Shown here in pieces: positions 1-5,668 of a stretch of 5,668 bases of DNA. A program made the translations under genes and the position numbers. How positions within the stretch are numbered: the stretch's first letter is position 1; each line of letters opens with the position of its first letter. This DNA comes from Halieaceae bacterium (GTDB lineage Bacteria; Pseudomonadota; Gammaproteobacteria; Pseudomonadales; Halieaceae). The notes under the pieces are model-generated. The model was not told where the DNA came from and made no database searches. It saw nothing but the letters and a program-made list of their open reading frames with translations. Location of the stretch: the NCBI GenBank assembly GCA_002683395.1, contig NYTG01000049.1, forward strand, positions 2,502-8,169. The letters run 5' to 3'.

Positions 1-768
1 GGTGGATTGGGAGAAGCCATTCTCAGCCGGCTGGGCCAAGAGGGATACCGCCTCGTGGTCACGGATATCGACGGTTCAGGCGATCACCACCTCGCCAATC
101 CAACTGAGATGGATTCTGTGGCCCAAGCACTGCGTGATCAAGGGGCCGAGGTTTTATCTGTGCCCTGTGATGTTCGCTCTGCTGAATCGGTAACGCACCT
201 ATTTGATACGGTGATTCAAACCTTTGGACGCGTGGATGCGCTGGTAAACAACGCAGGTATTGGCTTTGTGATGAAGCACACTCGCGATGTGGCGCCGCAG
301 GAGTGGCAGCTGGTGATTGACGTGACCTTAAGCGGGGTCTTTCTCTGCACCCAAGCGGCCGCCCACCACATGGAGGCGGCCGGACGGGGTGGTCGGATTA
401 TCAATATCGCCAGTCAGGCGGCGAAATCGGGCTTTCCGCATATGGCGCCTTATTGCGCGGCAAAGCATGGGGTCATTGGCCTGACACGAACCGCCGCCAT
501 CGACTATGGCGCCGCCGACGTCACGGTCAATGCGATCTGCCCAAACCATGTCACCACCGGATTGGGGAGTGCGCAAAACGCCTATTTCTCGGCATTCAAG
601 GGCATGACCGAGGAAGCGTATCTTGAAGAGATGGCGGCGCGAATACCGCTAAACCGCATCGGTCAGGCTGCCGACACTGCGGCCATGTGCGCCTTCCTCG
701 CGTCCGACGATGCCAGCTTCATTACTGGCGAGGCGATCAATGTCAGTGGCGGTGAGGAGATGCACTAG
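1..768 (+). CDS. Short-chain dehydrogenase/reductase (SDR), 5'-truncated by window edge
   Basis: This is an NAD(P)-dependent oxidoreductase of the classical SDR family, acting in the cytoplasm on an unknown alcohol or ketone. Reading frame 1 is open from the first base, so the true start lies upstream. The first residues (GGLGEAIL) are the end of the TGxxxGxG cofactor loop, so only roughly 10-20 residues are missing. In fragment numbering (255 residues) I see Asp22 at the end of the second beta strand, which usually favours NAD(H) over NADP(H); the adenine-pocket CDV at 56-58; NNAG at 83-86; catalytic Ser138; Tyr151 and Lys155 in the YxxxK motif; and a typical C-terminus (FITGEAINVSGG). The catalytic Asn expected in the NLSxVF-type motif is Thr109 (DVTLSGVF). 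The style resembles 3-hydroxybutyrate dehydrogenases and FabG-like reductases, but the substrate cannot be assigned. The gene converges on the TonB receptor gene and ends before a shared terminator. Confidence 0.93.
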   Translation, partial: GGLGEAILSRLGQEGYRLVVTDIDGSGDHHLANPTEMDSVAQALRDQGAEVLSVPCDVRSAESVTHLFDTVIQTFGRVDALVNNAGIGFVMKHTRDVAPQEWQLVIDVTLSGVFLCTQAAAHHMEAAGRGGRIINIASQAAKSGFPHMAPYCAAKHGVIGLTRTAAIDYGAADVTVNAICPNHVTTGLGSAQNAYFSAFKGMTEEAYLEEMAARIPLNRIGQAADTAAMCAFLASDDASFITGEAINVSGGEEMH

Positions 769-876
769 GCCTCTATTTCCCTCTGCCACATCGCACTATC
801 AGTCGCAGCCAGCGCTGTCGATGAAGGCCGACAATCTGCAGTCCAGAACGACCTCTCTCTCGCCTATAGACCGAGC

Positions 877-916
877 AAAAAAAACCCCGCGCGAGTCACA
901 CTCGCCGGGGTTTTTT
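877..916. terminator. Bidirectional rho-independent terminator
   Basis: An A8 tract (877-884) and a left arm CCCCGCGCGAGT (885-896) pair across a 3-nt CAC loop with ACTCGCCGGGG (900-910), followed by T6 (911-916). The only stem flaw is one bulged C. The T-run serves plus-strand transcripts from the SDR gene. The A-run becomes a U-run for minus-strand transcripts from the TonB receptor gene, whose stop codon lies 33 bases away. The rest of the 769-948 interval shows no credible gene. Confidence 0.9.
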
Positions 917-948
917 AGTGGCCACGGCTTGTCGCCGCTTTAAGCCAA

Positions 949-3102
949 TCAACCGCCGAAGCGATACTTTAGCGTCGCCAGATACGTCATTGGTAGGTTG
1001 AGGTAGCTCGTGAACAAGAAAGACTGTGTATACGCCTTATCCCCACAGTTCTTGCACTCTAAATTGAGCTCCCATTGTGAATCCGCAGTCGACAGCTTTA
1101 CTCCCGCGTTAATTAAAGTCACTGAATCGTTGTAGCCTTGGTTACGCGTTGCCGAGTACTGGGCGCCGATATAACGCGCCATTACATTGGGCGTCACCGT
1201 CAAAGACCCAATATTGAAGTCGGCTGAGGTTCCAAGGGTATAAGTTTGATGCGGGCTTCGCTTGGGATCAGCGATATTACAACTGGCATCGTAGGCTGCC
1301 AGCGAAGAATTGGGAGCGACACATCCCCCCGGCAAGTCTCTATATTCGGCACTCTGCCAACCCAGCGCGGCAAAGATCTGCCAGTTATCGGTGGGCAGCG
1401 CAGTAATTTCCGCTTCAATACCCGGCACTTCTAAGCCACCGGCGTTAGTCGTGAGGAACTGTCCGTCTGGCGTCGCAGCGGTAGTTTGCAAATCCTCAAG
1501 ATCAGAATAGAACGCCGTGACGTTAGTTCTGAGTCGGCCATCCATCCAGTCAGCGCGCATACCCACCTCATAAGACCAAATGGTCTCTGGAGCAAACGCC
1601 TGCAGCGCAGCAGAACTCGATCCACGGGCATTCCAACCACCGGACTTAAAGCCATTAGTAGCGGACGCATACATCATCAGGTTATCGGTGAATTTATGCG
1701 CGTAAGCAATGCGCGGCGTGATCTCCTGCTCGTTCTGCTCAAGCGGAATACCCGCAGCCACCATACCGGCCGAGTTCACGGTCCCTTGGAAATCGACGGT
1801 TTTCTCTTCGTCAGTGTAGCGAGCACCCAAGGTTAACGTGCCATTCTCGCCTATTTGGAAATCGGCTTGCGCATAGACCGCGAAACTCTCAGTGGTATTA
1901 CTGAGGATACGATCGGCGATAGGAAAATAACCCTGAGAGGGGGCCGGAGCAAACCCTAAGAAAAAGAGATCGAGGTAGTCAACGAAGTCCACCTCGTTGT
2001 CCTCGTCCATGTAGTAGACACCCGTTTGCAGAAAGCCTCTGCCGTCCATTATCTCGCCAGACCACTTTAGCTCTGCAGAGAACATGTCGTGTTCACCCTG
2101 ATTATCGATTACGAAAAAATCGGGCAGAAAATCTGCACTAAAGGGGAAATTGAGCAGAAAATCCTGTTCGATAGAGCGAGCGCCAACAATCAGATTTGCA
2201 GTGCCACCCATGGCATCCCAGCCTAGGTTCGATGTGATGTTTAGGGTCTCCACCTCGTTACCATAATCAGACATGCCGCCGCCCGGCAGCCCCGCGCCCA
2301 GTCCTGAGAGCGAATACCGAGTATCTCCATCAAGGCCACTATGAATATTTGCCACTTCTGATTTACCGCCATCTATCGCGATATCCCAGGTCATGGAGTC
2401 AGAGATGAGCCAGCGCAATGCCGCGCGAACACCCGTTAAATCTGCCTCGTTATAATCCTTGCCGTCGGTTCGGTTCTCCAAATACCCATCATCATCGACG
2501 TAATAAGCGGAGAATTTAGTCAGCACGTTATCGCTTAGGGGGAGATCGATACTACCTCGGAGCAGCGTCTTTCCGAATCGGCCCGCACCGGCCTCGACAT
2601 AACCCTGCATCGTGTCGGAGGGCTTCTTCATCACGACACTGATTGCGCCACCCGTGGTGTTACGGCCGTAAAGCGTACCCTGAGGTCCTCGCAGTACTTC
2701 GATACGCTCCACGTCAAATAGCGCTACGTTGTTCACGTTTTGCCGAGTGATGTACACATCATCGACATAGGTCCCTACAGGGGGATCAAAGGTAGAGATC
2801 GATTCATCATTACCCTGCGCTCGCAGGTAGTACATATTGGCGGTACCCAAACCGGTGTTGTTGCCACCAAACATATTGGGAACGACGTTAATCAAATCAA
2901 GCGTGTCATCGATTTGTAATTTGTCGATCATGTCTTCGTTATAAGCGCTCACCGCGATGGGCACGTCCTGCACAGACGCTTCTCGGCGCTCGGCGGTGAC
3001 TAGCACTTCCTCTAATTGGGCAAAGGCCCCAGTTGGCAACGTCGCCGCAACAGCTGCCGAGAGTACGGCGGGCAGAAAAACTTTGTGACTTATCATTTTC
3101 AT
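949..3102 (-). CDS. TonB-dependent outer-membrane receptor
   Basis: This is a ligand-gated outer-membrane porin that imports a large or scarce solute (iron complex, vitamin, glycan or other organic) using TonB-ExbB-ExbD energy. I chose the ATG at 3102 (717 aa) because AGGGA lies 8 nt upstream. An in-frame GTG at 3123 would add seven residues ahead of a normal signal peptide. Residues 1-28 form a Sec signal (MKMISHK, hydrophobic core, cleavage after AFA). EEVLVTA at 31-37 is the TonB box. The plug domain follows, with the conserved RIEVLRGPQGTLYGRNTTGG at 133-152, and then a beta barrel to the C-terminus. Length is normal for the family. The barrel ends in YRFGG, two glycines past the usual terminal aromatic residue. 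A CKNC motif sits where many relatives have a NLTD-type motif, and two more cysteines lie in a probable loop upstream. The substrate is not identifiable. It is transcribed divergently from the methyltransferase operon. Confidence 0.95.
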   Translation of the reverse strand: MKMISHKVFLPAVLSAAVAATLPTGAFAQLEEVLVTAERREASVQDVPIAVSAYNEDMIDKLQIDDTLDLINVVPNMFGGNNTGLGTANMYYLRAQGNDESISTFDPPVGTYVDDVYITRQNVNNVALFDVERIEVLRGPQGTLYGRNTTGGAISVVMKKPSDTMQGYVEAGAGRFGKTLLRGSIDLPLSDNVLTKFSAYYVDDDGYLENRTDGKDYNEADLTGVRAALRWLISDSMTWDIAIDGGKSEVANIHSGLDGDTRYSLSGLGAGLPGGGMSDYGNEVETLNITSNLGWDAMGGTANLIVGARSIEQDFLLNFPFSADFLPDFFVIDNQGEHDMFSAELKWSGEIMDGRGFLQTGVYYMDEDNEVDFVDYLDLFFLGFAPAPSQGYFPIADRILSNTTESFAVYAQADFQIGENGTLTLGARYTDEEKTVDFQGTVNSAGMVAAGIPLEQNEQEITPRIAYAHKFTDNLMMYASATNGFKSGGWNARGSSSAALQAFAPETIWSYEVGMRADWMDGRLRTNVTAFYSDLEDLQTTAATPDGQFLTTNAGGLEVPGIEAEITALPTDNWQIFAALGWQSAEYRDLPGGCVAPNSSLAAYDASCNIADPKRSPHQTYTLGTSADFNIGSLTVTPNVMARYIGAQYSATRNQGYNDSVTLINAGVKLSTADSQWELNLECKNCGDKAYTQSFLFTSYLNLPMTYLATLKYRFGG

Positions 3103-3110
3103 CAATTGGG

Positions 3111-3115
3111 TCCCT
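3111..3115 (-). promoter_or_regulatory. Ribosome binding site of TonB receptor, decides the start
   Basis: On the minus strand AGGGA lies 8 nt before the ATG at 3102. The alternative GTG at 3123 would lie upstream of this site, and the next in-frame ATG at 3096 would be 14 nt away. This supports 3102 as the start. Confidence 0.6.
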
Positions 3116-3177
3116 ACTAACACTTATTTTCACGACACCCTAAACAAAGTGCCTACGAATCACCTTATCCATATATC

Positions 3178-3183
3178 ATTATA
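3178..3183 (-). promoter_or_regulatory. Candidate -10 box for the TonB receptor gene
   Basis: The minus strand reads a perfect TATAAT within an AT-rich core of the divergent intergenic region. It would place a transcription start near 3171 and give a leader of about 70 nt before the ATG at 3102. No good -35 hexamer lies 16-18 bp upstream; a TTGATT is present but only 10 bp away. The promoter may therefore need an activator, or use a different -10 such as the neighbouring GATATAT, which lies about 17-18 bp from TTGATT. The plus strand has TATCAT (3174-3179) and TATAGC in the same place, but no matching -35. Confidence 0.35.
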
Positions 3184-3258
3184 GCTATGGGACAATCAAG
3201 GATACGCCAGCGGAATGCCGCCGCGCGTCCTGCTAGACACAGGGAAAGCGACCACAAC

Positions 3259-3263
3259 TGAGG
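3259..3263 (+). promoter_or_regulatory. Ribosome binding site of methyltransferase gene
   Basis: TGAGG lies 6 nt before the ATG at 3270, good spacing for a Shine-Dalgarno site. It supports this start for the first gene of the plus-strand operon. Confidence 0.6.
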
Positions 3264-3269
3264 CTAACA

Positions 3270-4448
3270 ATGGCTGGACTGCAACACGCTTTGGCACTCA
3301 ATAAAGATTTAGATCAGCGAGCGCGCGAGCGCTTTACCTCGTCGATGCGCGCATGGGTATTGACCGATCTCGCTGGGCAAATGCAGGCCGATTACGCTAC
3401 CGCCAGTGAATTGGTAGGCATCACGCACGACACCGGAGAAGCGGTGCACCAGTTCCTGAAAGATCGTGGACTCTTCAAATGGTATTCCAGTTTGCGTTGC
3501 GCCACGCAGGAGCTGGTGTGGCAATCGGTGCTGCGCGCTATCGAGAATGACCCGACCTCGGTGGCAGACATTCACTGCGAGTCTCCCGCTCTGCACGGTG
3601 GTTCGCTCACTTTAGACCCCGCTGTTAGCCTGCCAGACTATGCAGGCATGATGGACGTGCACTTGATGCCAGGCAGCTATCAAGGAACCCCGGGTGCGGG
3701 CGCCGATGCTGGTGTGGTGTATGACAATGGGCTGGATGTCTTTTCGTTCGGCGTTATGGGCGAAAATCTGGATGACATCGGCCATTCCATGGCGAATTTC
3801 ACACGACTGAGGTGGCCCGATCTCGATCCCCAGCTGATTGTGGACGTAGGGTGCACCATTGGCCACAACACTGTGCCCTGGCAGCAAGCCTTCCCGTCAG
3901 CCGAGGTACACGGACTGGATGCGGCGTCCCCCTGTTTGCAATATGGCCACGCTCGCGCCGAGGCGATGGGCGTAGCGATTCAGTTCAAACAAGCCCTGTG
4001 CGACGCGCTGCCTTATGACGACAACAGCGTGGATGTGGTCTTCTCGTCCATGTTCCTGCACGAGCTACCGACTCCACAGATCAAGGCTTTCTTTGATGAA
4101 GCTCATCGCGTGCTCAAGCCGGGCGGAGTGCTGATCAATATGGAACTGCCACCGAATGATGTGCTGGGAGCGTACGACGCATTTTATCTAGACTGGGACT
4201 GCTTCTATAACAACGAGCCGTTCTACAAGGATTTTCGCGACCTGAGCTACCCCACGCTCTGCACGGATGCCGGTTTCTTGGCCGCAGACTTCTTTCAGGC
4301 CACGATGCCGCGCTACACCTATGTCAGCGAAGCCGAGTTTACTGAGGCATCGGGCGCCGATGCCACGTTTGACGCAGACACGGGCCGCCTCTCCGATACC
4401 ATCACTTGGTACGCCTTTGGCGCCCAAAAAAGTGGCGCCGCGACATGA
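3270..4448 (+). CDS. Class I SAM-dependent methyltransferase with N-terminal helical domain
   Basis: This is a predicted cytoplasmic transferase that moves a methyl group from S-adenosylmethionine to an unknown acceptor. The C-terminal half has a Rossmann methyltransferase fold of the Methyltransf_11/25 type: motif I LIVDVGCTIGHN (189-200), an acidic strand-2 end GLDAA with Asp217, the strand-4 region VDVVFSSMFLHELP (254-267), and RVLKPGGVL (280-288). Motif I reads DVGCTIG, so the central glycine of GxGxG is Thr196. Residues 1-100 are mostly helical and look like a separate domain (a QELVW motif at 80-84); it could serve in dimerisation or substrate binding. Residues 120-180 link the two and contain an acidic YDNGLDVFSFGVMGENLDD stretch. 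The start has a good ribosome binding site. The stop overlaps the next start (ATGA), implying translational coupling. Small-molecule O-, N- or C-methylation is more likely than nucleic-acid methylation, since no DNA or rRNA methylase signature is visible. Confidence 0.88.
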   Translation: MAGLQHALALNKDLDQRARERFTSSMRAWVLTDLAGQMQADYATASELVGITHDTGEAVHQFLKDRGLFKWYSSLRCATQELVWQSVLRAIENDPTSVADIHCESPALHGGSLTLDPAVSLPDYAGMMDVHLMPGSYQGTPGAGADAGVVYDNGLDVFSFGVMGENLDDIGHSMANFTRLRWPDLDPQLIVDVGCTIGHNTVPWQQAFPSAEVHGLDAASPCLQYGHARAEAMGVAIQFKQALCDALPYDDNSVDVVFSSMFLHELPTPQIKAFFDEAHRVLKPGGVLINMELPPNDVLGAYDAFYLDWDCFYNNEPFYKDFRDLSYPTLCTDAGFLAADFFQATMPRYTYVSEAEFTEASGADATFDADTGRLSDTITWYAFGAQKSGAAT

Positions 4449-4723
4449 GCGATAAAAAGGCGGTAAAGGCGGGCCGGCCGGCCTTTTTTTCTGATCCGGA
4501 GATTGATCGCCTCCTGGCCATTATTGTGCGGCTAATGACCGAACACTCCGTATTAACCGAGCGGGTTAAAACACTGGAAACATTACTGATCGATTCCGGC
4601 GCGATCTCCCCAGAAGCATTGGAGGCATTTGAACCCAGCGCGGAGCAAGATGCCGAGTGGGGTCAGGAACGGTTTCAGCTCATCAAAGATGTGCTGGAAT
4701 CGGGTGCGAACATCACAAAATAA
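4445..4723 (+). CDS. Small helical/coiled-coil protein, function unknown
   Basis: This is a 92-aa soluble protein of no family I can name with certainty. The ATG at 4445 overlaps the methyltransferase stop as ATGA. An upstream in-frame TTG at 4406 would add 13 residues deep inside the methyltransferase gene without a ribosome binding site, so I reject it. The start itself lacks a clear Shine-Dalgarno, so translation probably depends on coupling. Residues 1-12 are basic (KKAVKAGR), followed by FFSDPEID and an amphipathic stretch at about 17-50 with regularly spaced Leu/Ile/Val, typical of a coiled coil (VLTERVKTLETLL). The C-terminal part is acidic (EPSAEQDAEWGQERF) with a final short helix. 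There is no signal peptide or membrane segment. Its fixed position directly after the methyltransferase suggests a partner or accessory subunit; that is inference only. Confidence 0.8.
   Translation: MSDKKAVKAGRPAFFSDPEIDRLLAIIVRLMTEHSVLTERVKTLETLLIDSGAISPEALEAFEPSAEQDAEWGQERFQLIKDVLESGANITK
4465..4490 (+). terminator. Terminator-like hairpin with T-run inside the start of the 92-aa gene
   Basis: AAAGGCGGG (4465-4473) pairs with CCGGCCTTT (4478-4486) around a CCGG tetraloop with one G-G mismatch, and further T residues follow to 4490 (seven in a row, 4484-4490). An alternative longer pairing uses AAAAAGGC at 4454-4461 with the same right arm. The shape matches an intrinsic terminator and begins 16 nt after the methyltransferase stop, but it lies within codons 7-16 of the next gene. 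It may act as a partial terminator or attenuator that lowers downstream expression when ribosomes are not covering it. It could instead simply reflect the codons for GRPAFF. Confidence 0.4.
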
Positions 4724-4727
4724 TAAA

Positions 4728-4733
4728 AAGGAG
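4728..4733 (+). promoter_or_regulatory. Strong ribosome binding site of membrane protein gene
   Basis: AAGGAG is followed by 7 nt and the ATG at 4741. It rules out the longer in-frame start near 4657, which would add an unrelated Cys/His/Arg-containing stretch overlapping the previous gene. This is the strongest Shine-Dalgarno in the window. Confidence 0.75.
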
Positions 4734-4740
4734 AAAGGCC

Positions 4741-5388
4741 ATGGACGCTTTCTGGCTCTATCTACACATTTTGCTGTTGGTTTTCTGGGTGGGTACCGAC
4801 GTCGGCGTATTTATCGCGGCCAAATGGTCGGAGCGTTCGGCGCTCAGTATTGAGACACGCCAAACCGTGCTGCAACTGGGTATGGTGCTGGATCGCCTGC
4901 CGCGTTCTGCCCTGACCTTGATCATTCCATCAGGTTGCCAGCTGGCTGTGACCAGTGGCTGGCTGAATCTCTCTGACGCCATGCTAGGCGGGATGTGGCT
5001 TTTTTCGGCGATCTGGCTGGCGATCCTCTGGCGGGGATTTCTGTCCTCCGACTCCAAAATCCAGGAGCAGTCAGCCAAAATCAACTGGCTGTTAAATCTT
5101 GTGCTGGCTTTGGTGGTCAGTGCAGCAGGGGTGTATTCATTGACTCTAGGTGATGTGCCTGACTGGCTGGCACTCAAAATCCTTGCCGTAGGGGCGATCT
5201 TTTGCGCTGGCGTATTGCTCGACCTGCTATTTAAACCTGCCGTCGATCTGTTTATGGCGCTGGCAGCGACACCCGAAGACATGGCGCTCAATACCGCCTA
5301 CTCTCGAGCGCTTTCTCCCGTCTATATTGCCGTACTCGCCATTTATGCTTTTGCGCTCATTGCTGCAGCGCTGGGGGTCTTCAAGTGA
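4741..5388 (+). CDS. Conserved-type integral membrane protein, about six transmembrane segments
   Basis: This is a 215-aa inner-membrane protein whose biochemical role I cannot assign. Hydrophobic segments lie at about 5-25, 56-72, 81-100, 114-134, 142-163 and 192-213. The first helix carries YLHILLLVFWVGTDVGVF, with His9 and a WxGxDxGxF pattern, a form seen in several uncharacterised proteobacterial membrane families and loosely reminiscent of CopD/DUF2269-type proteins. A second distinctive patch is LDRLPRSALTLIIPSG (50-65). His9 is the only histidine, which makes a bis-His haem site unlikely. The gene follows the 92-aa gene by 17 nt, with AAGGAG as ribosome binding site, and its stop overlaps the next start as GTGA. 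It is clearly part of the methyltransferase operon. A membrane anchor, transporter-like or redox-linked role are all possible. Confidence 0.85.
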   Translation: MDAFWLYLHILLLVFWVGTDVGVFIAAKWSERSALSIETRQTVLQLGMVLDRLPRSALTLIIPSGCQLAVTSGWLNLSDAMLGGMWLFSAIWLAILWRGFLSSDSKIQEQSAKINWLLNLVLALVVSAAGVYSLTLGDVPDWLALKILAVGAIFCAGVLLDLLFKPAVDLFMALAATPEDMALNTAYSRALSPVYIAVLAIYAFALIAAALGVFK

Positions 5389-5668
5389 CGCAATTATCCC
5401 GCGTCCACACCAGCAAGGGCATCAAGACCCACTTACTTTGCTTGCTGTTATTCTGTGGCCTCGTGACCACCTCGTTCTCATGGGCTGATTTCGAAACCGA
5501 AATTGCGGCCGAAGGCGGCAAGTGGGCCAACTATTACGAGCAGGAAGATCTGGAGGGCCTCATGACCCTCTATGTAGACGACGCCATTGTGGCGCTCCAT
5601 GGGCAGCCCGCACTGTTCGGGATCGATGCGATCAGGGAATACTTTTCCACCCGCATCGGCAAAGCCGA
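5385..5668 (+). CDS. Secreted SnoaL/DUF4440-like (NTF2-fold) protein, 3'-truncated by window edge
   Basis: The frame opens with GTG at 5385, overlapping the preceding TGA (GTGA), and stays open for 94 codons to the right edge. A GGGGG run 7 nt upstream may act as ribosome binding site. No ATG occurs before residue 60, which is already inside the domain. Residues 1-34 look like a Sec signal peptide: basic N-region with Arg6, Lys11 and Lys14, hydrophobic core LLCLLLFCGLV at 17-27, probable cleavage after SWA at 34. I see no lipobox. The mature part begins a typical DUF4440/SnoaL-like pattern: an N-terminal helix with WANYYEQEDLEGLMTLY (47-63), then DDAIVALHGQPALFGIDAI (65-83) and an REYF helix. 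This fold binds small hydrophobic molecules or serves as an isomerase, cyclase or association domain; which applies here cannot be told because the C-terminal half is missing. Export to the periplasm sets it apart from its cytoplasmic neighbours. Confidence 0.8.
   Translation, partial: MTQLSRVHTSKGIKTHLLCLLLFCGLVTTSFSWADFETEIAAEGGKWANYYEQEDLEGLMTLYVDDAIVALHGQPALFGIDAIREYFSTRIGKA

Noticed and set aside
710..943. Plus-strand open frame across the SDR 3' end and terminator
   Set aside because: It runs through the shared terminator, has low-complexity Ser/Arg-rich translation and no recognisable domain.
1486..1836. Plus-strand open frame of 116 codons within the TonB receptor gene
   Set aside because: It is antisense to a well-supported receptor barrel and shows no independent coding signals.
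3103..3123. GTG start at 3123 for the TonB receptor
   Set aside because: It would put seven residues ahead of a typical signal peptide and ignore the AGGGA site correctly spaced from the ATG at 3102.
3165..3185. Possible Fur box in the receptor promoter region
   Set aside because: ATCATTAT matches one half of the consensus, but the full 19-bp alignment matches only about 8 positions, so iron regulation by Fur is not supported by sequence alone.
4406..4444. TTG start giving a 105-aa version of the small protein
   Set aside because: It has no ribosome binding site and overlaps the methyltransferase coding region by 43 bases, whereas the ATG in the ATGA overlap is a standard coupled start.
4758..5291. 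Long minus-strand open frame (177 codons) opposite the membrane protein gene
   Set aside because: It is Ser/Thr/Ala-rich low-complexity translation antisense to a gene with a strong ribosome binding site and clear membrane segments, with no domain or start signal of its own.

Overview
The window looks like bacterial chromosome from a Gram-negative species with a moderately GC-rich genome. A TonB-dependent outer-membrane receptor with a Sec signal peptide and a TonB box implies an outer membrane. The receptor's style (EEVLVTA box, RGPQGTLYGRN plug motif) and the overall composition fit a proteobacterium, most likely a marine-type gammaproteobacterium. That placement is an inference from sequence style, not a database match. 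I see no insertion sequence, CRISPR array, tRNA or rRNA.

Layout: (1) 1-768, plus strand: a classical short-chain dehydrogenase/reductase (SDR) whose first residues lie off the left edge. (2) 769-948: a short intergenic region with a near-perfect bidirectional intrinsic terminator (877-916) serving two convergent genes. (3) 949-3102, minus strand: a complete TonB-dependent receptor of 717 aa. (4) 3103-3269: a divergent control region with an AT-rich core around 3165-3190. (5) 3270 to the right edge, plus strand: four tightly packed genes. These are a SAM-dependent methyltransferase (392 aa), a 92-aa helical/coiled-coil protein (ATGA overlap), a 215-aa protein with about six membrane segments (17-nt gap, strong Shine-Dalgarno), and a secreted SnoaL/DUF4440-like (NTF2-fold) protein. 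The last starts with GTG overlapping the previous stop (GTGA) and runs off the right edge.

The spacing strongly suggests co-transcription of the four plus-strand genes, and the divergent receptor may share their control region. The predicted products sit in different places: receptor in the outer membrane, NTF2-like protein in the periplasm, six-helix protein in the inner membrane, and methyltransferase, coiled-coil protein and SDR in the cytoplasm. An uptake-and-modification pathway for a small organic molecule or metal complex would fit, but the substrate cannot be read from the sequence. The most intriguing detail is a terminator-like hairpin with a T-run placed just after the methyltransferase stop and inside the first codons of the 92-aa gene. 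It could set the expression ratio within the operon.
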